NCBI GenBank assembly: GCA_937911965.1
Contig: CALDPL010000401.1
Location: 1-5,725, forward strand
From: an uncultured Allomuricauda sp.
Lineage (GTDB): Bacteria > Bacteroidota > Bacteroidia > Flavobacteriales > Flavobacteriaceae
DNA length: 5,725 bases
Direction of reading: 5' to 3'
The notes under the pieces were generated by a model, which saw only the letters and a list, made by a program, of their open reading frames with translations, was not told the origin of the DNA and ran no database searches. The translations under genes were made by a program, and so were the position numbers. Numbering within the stretch: position 1 is the first letter of the stretch; each line of letters opens with the position of its first letter. This document shows, in pieces, positions 1 through 5,429 of the stretch.

Positions 1-2
1 AA

Positions 3-167
3 CATTTTGAAATCTCAAAACCCAGCATTTCCCACCATCTGGACCTTTTGAAACAGGCCGATCTGATCGGCTCCGAAAAAAAGGGACAGTTTGTGCTGTA
101 CAGCCTGAACACCACCATCCTGGAAGATTTGATCAATTGGATACTGACCTTAAAAACAAACCCATGA
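3..167 (+). CDS. ArsR-family (SdpR-like) winged-helix repressor, 3' part only
   Basis: The last 54 codons of a gene that begins before the window, ending in TGA at 165-167. The peptide holds the recognition helix of an ArsR-type winged helix (ISKPSISHHLDLLKQADLI), then the beta-wing (EKKGQFVLYSLN) and a C-terminal helix (TILEDLINWILTL). The SKPSISHHLxxLKQA pattern followed by KKGQ is what I know from SdpR-like autorepressors rather than from metal-sensing ArsR proteins. No metal-binding cysteine pair is visible in this part, but the usual site lies further upstream. The stop codon overlaps the ATG of the next gene (ATGA, 164-167), so the two are co-transcribed and probably translationally coupled. 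By analogy with Bacillus subtilis SdpR it should repress its own operon. The family call is firm; the SdpR role is inferred from the neighbour. Confidence 0.88.
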   Translation, partial: HFEISKPSISHHLDLLKQADLIGSEKKGQFVLYSLNTTILEDLINWILTLKTNP

Positions 168-820
168 AACTCAAAAAAGAACTGCCCTTGATCGGCCTGG
201 TGGCCCTCCCCTTTGTCTATCTGACCTATCTCTGGGGCCAATTGCCCGAGCAGGTACCCATGCACTACAACATCAAAGGGGAAGTGGACCGGTACGGGGA
301 CAAGTCGGAACTCATCCTGATTCCCATCCTGCTCCCCTTATTGATTTATCTGATCTTTTTGATCGTCCCCGCCATAGATCCCAAGAAGCAGTTGCAAAAA
401 ATGGGGAACAAATACCAAACCCTAAAGTTCATCCTCACCGGTCTGATGTCCCTCTTGGCACTGTATATCCTACACAGTGCCAAGGAACAGACCATGGGAA
501 ATCCCAATCTTATTTTCATTCCGATCGGCATCCTATACCTGGTCCTGGGCAATTATTTCAAGACCATAAAACCCAATTACTTTATCGGGATCCGTACCCC
601 ATGGACCTTGGAAAGTGAATCCATTTGGAAGGAAACCCATCGATTGGCGGGAAAAATCTGGTTTGTCGGGGGACTTTTGACCATCCTCTGCAGTCTGGTC
701 CTGGACGAAAAGAGCAATTTCATTGCATTTATGGGCATCTCCCTGATCTTGGCGCTGATCCCCATGCTGCATTCCTTTCTGTTGTTCAGAAAACAAAGGC
801 AACAGGCAAAGGAACATTAA
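164..820 (+). CDS. SdpI-like integral membrane protein (DUF1648 / SdpI family)
   Basis: A 218-residue polytopic membrane protein, close in length to B. subtilis SdpI (about 207). Hydrophobic segments lie near residues 7-24, 50-70, 87-104, 115-130, 164-182 and 186-206, giving six helices. Residues 27-48 (LPEQVPMHYNIKGEVDRYGD) match the DUF1648 extracellular loop pattern. Residues 138-166 (NYFIGIRTPWTL, then SIWKETHRLAGKIW) are the SdpI C-terminal signature. I chose ATG 164 because it overlaps the upstream stop codon; a TTG at 137 would add nine polar residues inside the repressor gene. In Bacillus, SdpI confers immunity to the SDP toxin and recruits SdpR to the membrane to relieve repression. 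Here only the repressor-plus-membrane-protein pair is seen and no toxin gene is in the window. The family assignment is strong; immunity or sensing is inference. A basic tail (RKQRQQAKEH) ends the protein. Confidence 0.88.
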   Translation: MKLKKELPLIGLVALPFVYLTYLWGQLPEQVPMHYNIKGEVDRYGDKSELILIPILLPLLIYLIFLIVPAIDPKKQLQKMGNKYQTLKFILTGLMSLLALYILHSAKEQTMGNPNLIFIPIGILYLVLGNYFKTIKPNYFIGIRTPWTLESESIWKETHRLAGKIWFVGGLLTILCSLVLDEKSNFIAFMGISLILALIPMLHSFLLFRKQRQQAKEH

Positions 821-848
821 GGATGGCCCAAGGCGGGCCACCCCTTTG
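821..848. terminator. Hairpin between convergent genes, probable terminator
   Basis: GGATGGCCC (821-829) pairs with GGGCCACCC (835-843) around a 5-base loop: nine positions with a single A/C mismatch, six of them an uninterrupted GC-rich helix. On the plus strand it starts directly after the TAA of the SdpI-like gene and is followed by CTTTG and a T-rich stretch (TATATATTTTT, partly inside glyS), which fits an intrinsic terminator. On the minus strand it lies 11 bases after the glyS stop, but the following T content is weak (CCTTAATGTTCC), so a role for glyS is less certain. Confidence 0.65.
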
Positions 849-853
849 TATAG

Positions 854-2395
854 TTATATATTTTTCAACCAGTATCGCATGTCCACGGCCTTGGAGACAA
901 TGCCTCCCACTTCGTCCATGCCCACCCGCTGCTGCTCCATACTGTCCCTGTGACGGAGGGTGACCGTGTTGTCCTCCAAGCTCTGATGGTCCACAGTGAC
1001 GCAGAACGGGGTCCCTGCGGCGTCCTGACGGCGGTAGCGGCGTCCAACCGCATCCTTTTCATCATAGTCCACTTGGAAATCCCACTTCAAGGAATCCACC
1101 AATTTTTGGGCCAGTTCGGGCAGTCCGTCCTTTTTGACCAGGGGAAGGACCGCTACCTTGGTCGGGGCCAATACGGCCGGCAACCTCAAAACGGTACGGG
1201 TCGTCCCGTTTTCAAGTTCCTCCTCGACCAGGGAATTGGAAAATACCGCAAGGAACATCCGGTCCAGGCCGATGGAAGTCTCCAATACATAGGGAACATA
1301 GTTCTCGCCCCGTTCGGGGTCAAAGTACTGCAGCTTCTTGTTGGAGTATTTCTCATGGTTCCCCAGGTCAAAATCCGTGCGGGAATGGATTCCCTCCAAC
1401 TCCTTGAACCCAAAGGGGAACTTAAATTCTATGTCCGTGGCCGCGTCCGCATAGTGGGCCAGTTTTTCGTGGTCGTGGAACCGGTAGTTTTCTTCCCCCA
1501 TTCCCAGGGACAAATGCCAGTCCATCCGTTTTTTCTTCCAGGTTTGGTACCACTCCATTTGGCTTCCGGGAGGAATGAAGAACTGCATTTCCATCTGTTC
1601 GAACTCCCGCATGCGGAAGATGAACTGTCGGGCGACGATTTCATTGCGGAAGGCCTTCCCGGTCTGGGCGATCCCAAAGGGGATCTTCATCCTTCCACTT
1701 TTTTGGACGTTCAAAAAGTTGACAAAGATGCCCTGGGCGGTCTCCGGCCTAAGGTATAGGTCCGTGGCCGAATCGGCCGAGGCCCCCAGTTTGGTTCCGA
1801 ACATCAGGTTGAACTGTTTCACCTCCGTCCAGTTCTTGGATCCCGAAATGGGACAGACGATGCCCAATTCCTCGATCAGGGCCTTCACATCGGCCAGATC
1901 CTCCTTTTCAAGGGACCGGGCCATTCGCTTGGAAATGTCCGATGCCTGCTGTTGGTATTCCACCACCCTGGGATTGGTGGCCAGGAATTGCTCTTTGTCA
2001 AATTGATCCCCAAAACGTTTGGCGGCCTTGGCCACCTCCTTGTCGATCTTGGCCTCGATCTTGGCCACATGCTCTTCGATCAACACATCGGCCCGGTATC
2101 TTTTTTTGGAATCCTTGTTGTCTATCAAAGGGTCGTTGAAGGCGTCCACGTGCCCGGAGGCCTTCCAGGTCGTGGGATGCATGAAGATGGCCGAATCGAT
2201 GCCCACAATATTGTCATTGAGCTGCACCATGGCCTTCCACCAATAGTCACGGATGTTCTTCTTGAGCTCCACCCCGTTCTGACCGTAATCATAGACCGCA
2301 CCGAGCCCGTCATAAATCTCACTGGATTGGAATACATAGCCGTATTCCTTCGCATGGGAGATGACCTTCTTAAAAAAATCTTCCTGATTTGCCAT
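854..2395 (-). CDS. glyS: Glycine--tRNA ligase, single-chain alpha2 class II type
   Basis: Charges tRNA-Gly with glycine using ATP in the cytoplasm. The 513-residue protein has the class II layout. The N-terminal catalytic start is EIYDGLGAVYDYG (26-38), with WKASGHVDAFNDP at 77-89. A charged helical insert spans about 95-180. RPETAQG lies at 216-222. Motif 2 is FRNE (249-252) through FRMREFEQMEM (260-270). Motif 3 is ETSIGLDRMF (372-381). The anticodon-binding domain runs from about 405 to the end and includes GRRYRRQDAAGTPFCVTVD (451-469). Length and motifs match the single-subunit enzyme rather than the split GlyQ/GlyS enzyme. ATG 2395-2393 gives the expected MANQEDFFKK start; there is no purine-rich Shine-Dalgarno, as is usual in Bacteroidota. 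The coiled-coil gene ends 36 bp upstream, so co-transcription is likely. No frame damage or missing motif was seen. Confidence 0.97.
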   Translation of the reverse strand: MANQEDFFKKVISHAKEYGYVFQSSEIYDGLGAVYDYGQNGVELKKNIRDYWWKAMVQLNDNIVGIDSAIFMHPTTWKASGHVDAFNDPLIDNKDSKKRYRADVLIEEHVAKIEAKIDKEVAKAAKRFGDQFDKEQFLATNPRVVEYQQQASDISKRMARSLEKEDLADVKALIEELGIVCPISGSKNWTEVKQFNLMFGTKLGASADSATDLYLRPETAQGIFVNFLNVQKSGRMKIPFGIAQTGKAFRNEIVARQFIFRMREFEQMEMQFFIPPGSQMEWYQTWKKKRMDWHLSLGMGEENYRFHDHEKLAHYADAATDIEFKFPFGFKELEGIHSRTDFDLGNHEKYSNKKLQYFDPERGENYVPYVLETSIGLDRMFLAVFSNSLVEEELENGTTRTVLRLPAVLAPTKVAVLPLVKKDGLPELAQKLVDSLKWDFQVDYDEKDAVGRRYRRQDAAGTPFCVTVDHQSLEDNTVTLRHRDSMEQQRVGMDEVGGIVSKAVDMRYWLKNI

Positions 2396-2399
2396 GGGG

Positions 2400-2407
2400 C
2401 AAAAATA
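2400..2407 (-). promoter_or_regulatory. Possible -7 box directly before glyS
   Basis: On the minus strand the gap before glyS contains TATTTTTG, a perfect match to the Bacteroidota -7 consensus TAnnTTTG, ending 4 bases before the ATG. If used, transcription would begin at or very near the start codon and give a nearly leaderless message. No TTTG lies at the expected distance of about 19 bases upstream, so this may be chance in an A/T-rich spacer. Confidence 0.2.
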
Positions 2408-2431
2408 GAGCTTTGGCCCAAAAGAAATGCC

Positions 2432-3328
2432 CTATTTCAACTGAAATTCAGTAGAGGCCAACAATCTTTCGTCCTCGAAGACATTTAGGGTATAAATCCC
2501 CTCGGCCAAGGAGGCTTCGGGTACCGTTATGGCATCACAAATACTGATTTCCTTTCCGGTATATACAATCTCCACCTTTTTGCTGTAAATGTTCCCCGAG
2601 ACCGAGATCGTATTGGCATTGTCCTCTATGACCGCCATATTGGGATCCAGAAACTGCAGGTAGAGCACCTTGATGTCCCCTTTCTCATCGGCATCGCTCA
2701 AAATGGTGACACAGCCTCTGAGCTTTTCAATGGTGGAGGCCTTGTTCGTTTTTATGGGCCTACCGGCACGCAAACGGAAGCCACTCCCCTCCGCATCCTG
2801 TAACTTGAGGTAGCTTTTAATCTTGAGTTCCCGGGCAAGTTCCCTATTGGTCTCCCGAAGCAGGGACTCGGTACGCTCCATGGAACTGGCCCTGCCCCTC
2901 ATTTCCTCGAGCTGCTTTCGGGTCTCATCGACCTGACTGGCCAAAAGGCTGTTGTTGTACCTGAGGAAGTTGTTCCGGAGCTTCAGGCTGTCGAATCGGT
3001 TCTCCAGTCTATGGAGTTCCTTGCGGGTCTCCTTCAACTTGGAAATGCTGAAATTCAACCGCCCCACCGAATCCAATAATTGCTGTACCCTAAACCTGGA
3101 AGTCTGCAATTCTATGTCATTGACCTCGTTCAGCCCCGACAAACGGTCCACCTCCGCCTTCATCAAGGTAAGGTCCTTGACCAAGAGGGATTTCTCCTGT
3201 TCCAAAAAGGACATCTGGTTCCTGGATTGCGCATAACTGTAGTAGAAAGCGATCAGAATACCCACGATCACCGCTACCAAGGCGGCAAGGATGATCTTGT
3301 AGTTAAAACTGTTGACATGGGGGTTCAT
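2432..3328 (-). CDS. Membrane-anchored coiled-coil protein of unknown function
   Basis: A 298-residue protein. One transmembrane helix lies near residues 12-30 (IILAALVAVIVGILIAFYY) after a short N-terminus. A long charged helical region with coiled-coil character follows, about 38-170, rich in L/E/K/R. A C-terminal beta-rich domain spans about 179-298. The stretch around residues 193-209 (KTNKASTIEKLRGCVTI) followed by KVLYLQFLDP resembles a Bacteroidota family that, as I recall, is often auto-named 'chromosome partitioning protein ParA'. There is no Walker motif here, so that name would be wrong. I start at ATG 3328 because the TM anchor then sits at the N-terminus. The open frame extends 45 codons further upstream to 3463, but that part reads as non-coding. 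The anchor would leave the rest in the periplasm or the cytoplasm; without a topology call I cannot say which. It probably shares a transcript with glyS. Function unknown. Confidence 0.8.
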   Translation of the reverse strand: MNPHVNSFNYKIILAALVAVIVGILIAFYYSYAQSRNQMSFLEQEKSLLVKDLTLMKAEVDRLSGLNEVNDIELQTSRFRVQQLLDSVGRLNFSISKLKETRKELHRLENRFDSLKLRNNFLRYNNSLLASQVDETRKQLEEMRGRASSMERTESLLRETNRELARELKIKSYLKLQDAEGSGFRLRAGRPIKTNKASTIEKLRGCVTILSDADEKGDIKVLYLQFLDPNMAVIEDNANTISVSGNIYSKKVEIVYTGKEISICDAITVPEASLAEGIYTLNVFEDERLLASTEFQLK

Positions 3329-3378
3329 GGTACGATCGACTGCTTTAAGGCCTATAATTTTGATGCCAAAAAGGTTGG

Positions 3379-3406
3379 CTAAGATAATAAACGTCATTTG
3401 ACCCAA
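3379..3406 (-). promoter_or_regulatory. Possible Bacteroidota-type promoter of the coiled-coil/glyS unit
   Basis: Reading the minus strand, GTTG (-33-like, TTG at 3406-3404) is followed after 17 bases by TATCTTAG (3386-3379). TATCTTAG resembles the -7 consensus TAnnTTTG with the last two bases off. Transcription would start near 3372, about 44 bases before the chosen ATG at 3328, which agrees with that start rather than the longer open frame. Spacing is slightly short of the usual 19, so the call is weak. Confidence 0.25.
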
Positions 3407-3491
3407 CCTATTGCAAGGGCCATGTTTTGGACGTAATGCCCAATTATTCAGGGTAGGACGCATTTAAAGTGCCGTTAATCGACAGGATGTG

Positions 3492-3514
3492 CCGATAACC
3501 GATAAACCGATCGG
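3492..3514. repeat. Three closely spaced CCGAT copies ending in a palindrome
   Basis: CCGAT occurs at 3492-3496, 3499-3503 and 3507-3511, spaced 7 and 8 bases apart. The last copy is part of the perfect palindrome CCGATCGG (3507-3514), followed by AAAAAG. It lies about 165-185 bp upstream of the coiled-coil gene start. It could be a protein-binding site or chance. Confidence 0.4.
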
Positions 3515-3724
3515 AAAAAGCCCTTCAACCACACGAGAATTTTTGGATATTTTCGATATAATGCACGCTAAAGACGCATTCCATTCCACCCACGGCCCCA
3601 ATGGGCCCCGTCAAAATACAAAATAATAGGCAGGTACTATACCCGAAACCAGGGCTTCTTTGGGAAAAAGACCCCGACTGATGACCAAGATGCAATCCAG
3701 GTCATATCTTCCATGGAAATCTCA

Positions 3725-3748
3725 CCCGATTGATCGGGCTTTCCCGAT
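3725..3748 (-). terminator. Overlapping hairpins after the ATPase stop, weak terminator candidate
   Basis: Three copies of the same 6-mer alternate in orientation: CCCGAT (3725-3730), ATCGGG (3733-3738) and CCCGAT (3743-3748). The middle copy can pair with either neighbour, giving two mutually exclusive 6-bp stems, one with a 4-base loop and one nearly loopless (in practice 5 bp with a 4-base loop). The set begins at the base next to the ATPase stop codon (3749-3751). No T-run follows on the minus strand, so it may act as an RNA 3' end structure rather than a classical terminator. Confidence 0.35.
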
Positions 3749-5140
3749 TCACTCCTTGGAACAATTGGGGGATAATTGTTCCAGGCCATGATGTTCCAGC
3801 AGGTACTCGATGTATTCGGGCAGCTTTGTTCCCAAGTAATAGGGAAGATTCATCAGAATGAAAGGGGTTCCGTTGAATGTTATCGATTTTTGGATTTTGA
3901 ATTCCCCTGCATACATCCGCACCGCATAGGGATGATTCGAACGGTCCATGAATTGATGCAATGACCTTAACGAGCCTGTCGCCCCGGATTTAACTTCTAT
4001 GGGAATGACCTTGTCGGCATATTGAAATAGCAAATCGACTTCGGCCGTTGCTTGTTTTTTATCCCGGACCCAAAAATGTGGTTTGATATTTTTAATGGTG
4101 TTCAGGGAAATCAGCTCTTGGGTGATAATATGAGGAATCATGGCTCCCTTAAAGGCAGGGGACAAATCCTCCATACTCAATAATTCTGCCTGTATCCCTA
4201 TTGTATAATTTACCAATCCAGTATCAAGGAACTGCAATCTAGGAGATTTTCTGAGGTCTGGTTTAATGGGACGTTCCATATCCGTGGTAGGGTAAATAAT
4301 CTGGATAATCTTGGCCAAATCCAAATTCCGAAAAGCCTTCGCAACATCCCTGGATCCATACCCTGAATTCCCGAAATTCTGGAATTTAACGCGCTGATCC
4401 ATATAAAGCGGGGCCGTCTCCATAATAAACTTGATTATGGTCCTTTCTTTGGGATTGGAAGCATATTTTTCAACATCATTTTTATAGGTACCCCAAATGC
4501 TTTCATAAAATTTAGGAAGGGCCGCCAAAGTTTCGTTTTCAATATCAGTCCTAACAATTTCCGGCATTCCCCCGATAATGGCATATCGATGAAACAAGTC
4601 CAAAAGGACTTTATGGGCCACCGGCCTTAAGGGAACCAAGTTCAATTCCTCCACAGCGATAGGGTGTTTGATTGCCTCAAGATATTCCTGGAAATTCAGG
4701 GGATATAGGTGCAAGTTCTCGATTCGGCCAACAGGGAAACTCGCTACATCCTTCATAGCAAATTCAAGGAGCGAACCCGCCGCAACAACATTCAATTGGG
4801 GCACTTCCTCATAAAAATAGCGCAACGATTGAATGGCCTTTGGCAGTTCCTGTATTTCATCAATGAACAATAAGGTGTCACCCAATTCCTTTGGATTTAT
4901 CCTGTAGTTTAGAAATAGGGCTTCGACCAAGGTGCCTACATCATCATAGCTTTCAAAAAAAGAGGTGTCCGTGGGTTTTTCTAGGTTCAATGAAATGAAA
5001 TGCTTGAAGGAATTGGCAAATTCCTTAATCAAAGTGGTCTTTCCCACCTGCCTTGCCCCCCTAAGTACAAGAGGTTTTCTATACTTACTGGATTTCCAAG
5101 TCTTCAAATAGCTGCTTGCATGTCTTTTAAAGTTCATCAT
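3749..5140 (-). CDS. AAA-type ATPase with DUF4143 / PD-(D/E)XK-like C-terminus
   Basis: A 463-residue cytoplasmic ATP-binding protein of the AAA_14 + DUF4143 family. Visible motifs: Walker A GARQVGKTT (28-36), Walker B LLFIDEIQELP (90-100), a sensor-type strand VVAAGSLLEF (118-127), the family's PVGRIENLHLYPLNFQEYL (136-154) and GGMPEIV (190-196). The C-terminal half keeps a PD-(D/E)XK-like core: E342, AEVD (D369) and IPIEVKSG (E382, K384). Length is typical and no motif is lost, so it looks intact. Function in this family is poorly known: the ATPase resembles archaeal-type STAND/AAA NTPases, and the nuclease-like fold may bind or cut nucleic acid. Start is ATG 5140, with a second ATG at 5137; neither has a Shine-Dalgarno. 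The gene is transcribed alone and is poorer in GC than glyS (one sampled line 35 percent, another 42 percent, against 58 percent for a glyS line), suggesting later acquisition. Confidence 0.9.
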   Translation of the reverse strand: MMNFKRHASSYLKTWKSSKYRKPLVLRGARQVGKTTLIKEFANSFKHFISLNLEKPTDTSFFESYDDVGTLVEALFLNYRINPKELGDTLLFIDEIQELPKAIQSLRYFYEEVPQLNVVAAGSLLEFAMKDVASFPVGRIENLHLYPLNFQEYLEAIKHPIAVEELNLVPLRPVAHKVLLDLFHRYAIIGGMPEIVRTDIENETLAALPKFYESIWGTYKNDVEKYASNPKERTIIKFIMETAPLYMDQRVKFQNFGNSGYGSRDVAKAFRNLDLAKIIQIIYPTTDMERPIKPDLRKSPRLQFLDTGLVNYTIGIQAELLSMEDLSPAFKGAMIPHIITQELISLNTIKNIKPHFWVRDKKQATAEVDLLFQYADKVIPIEVKSGATGSLRSLHQFMDRSNHPYAVRMYAGEFKIQKSITFNGTPFILMNLPYYLGTKLPEYIEYLLEHHGLEQLSPNCSKE

Positions 5141-5429
5141 TTAATCATTATATACACAAAGTAAGGGTAAATTTTCATTATAATAGACACAAAGTAAGGG
5201 TAAATATCCCATTCTCATATGATTTAATGGGATTCATCAACGATTTTTTATCGATTGCAATCCGCTTTTCAATCACCCCATTCTTGGATAACCCAATCCA
5301 AATGGAAAGGGAAAGATGCCGAATTAAAGGGACCTCTCCAAAAGTGCCTTGACCGCAGCGGGTTAAAATTTCCAAATGCCCCGTCCCAATTTTCAAATAA
5401 GTTGTTTCTTTGTTCCACATTGGGATTTA
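5141..5429. promoter_or_regulatory. Divergent intergenic region between ATPase and lipoprotein genes
   Basis: About 290 bp that must hold the promoters of both the leftward ATPase and the rightward lipoprotein gene. The ATPase-proximal 65 bp are A/T-rich and carry the direct repeat at 5151-5205. The remainder has no recognisable motif. The open frames crossing it on either strand have no domain features and are treated as non-coding. For the lipoprotein, TTTCTTTG (5405-5412) differs from the -7 consensus TAnnTTTG at one base but lacks a TTTG partner at the right distance. Confidence 0.5.
5151..5205. repeat. Two-copy 22-bp direct repeat upstream of the ATPase
   Basis: Copies at 5151-5172 and 5184-5205 differ at one base (TATACAC versus TAGACAC) and share the core ACAAAGTAAGGGTAAAT. 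The period is 33 bp, about three helical turns, so both face the same side of the DNA. Each copy is also preceded by CATTAT (5146-5151 and 5176-5181). Read toward the ATPase, each copy contains TTACTTTG, one base off the Bacteroidota -7 consensus; the proximal one (5164-5157) would put the transcript start about 10 bases before the ATG. The repeat could be an operator or a tandem promoter element. Confidence 0.75.

Larger units (their letters stand above)
3329..3748. other. Intergenic region without a convincing gene
   Basis: About 420 bp between the ATPase stop and the coiled-coil gene start. It holds a possible minus-strand promoter (3379-3406), three CCGAT copies (3492-3514), a small GC hairpin (GGCCC 3594-3598 with GGGCC 3603-3607, no T-run), a 36-codon open stretch on the minus strand (3614-3721, no ATG, bounded by stops), and a set of CCCGAT/ATCGGG hairpins next to the ATPase stop. 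Frames here lack recognisable domains. Confidence 0.6.

Noticed and set aside
137..163. TTG-initiated nine-residue extension of the SdpI-like protein
   Set aside because: It overlaps the repressor gene, adds polar residues before the first membrane segment, and the ATGA overlap gives a better start.
625..963. 112-codon plus-strand open frame across the convergent gene ends
   Set aside because: It is out of frame with the SdpI-like gene, crosses the terminator hairpin and runs into antisense glyS.
950..1759. 269-codon open frame on the plus strand antisense to glyS
   Set aside because: It lies wholly inside the unambiguous glyS gene, reads as low-complexity shadow with no domain, and arises from the codon bias of the opposite strand.
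1952..2488. 178-codon plus-strand open frame across the glyS start
   Set aside because: Antisense to the conserved N-terminus of glyS and the end of the coiled-coil gene; no recognisable features.
3329..3463. 45-codon N-terminal extension of the coiled-coil protein
   Set aside because: It would bury the TM anchor inside the protein, shows no conserved features and overlaps a possible promoter.
3594..3607. GC-rich hairpin GGCCC-CAAT-GGGCC as a terminator
   Set aside because: The stem is only five pairs, no T-run follows on either transcript direction in the right place, and no gene ends beside it.
5178..5420. 80-codon minus-strand open frame upstream of the ATPase
   Set aside because: Its end is encoded by the distal direct repeat, it has no domain or start signal, and it occupies the divergent promoter region.
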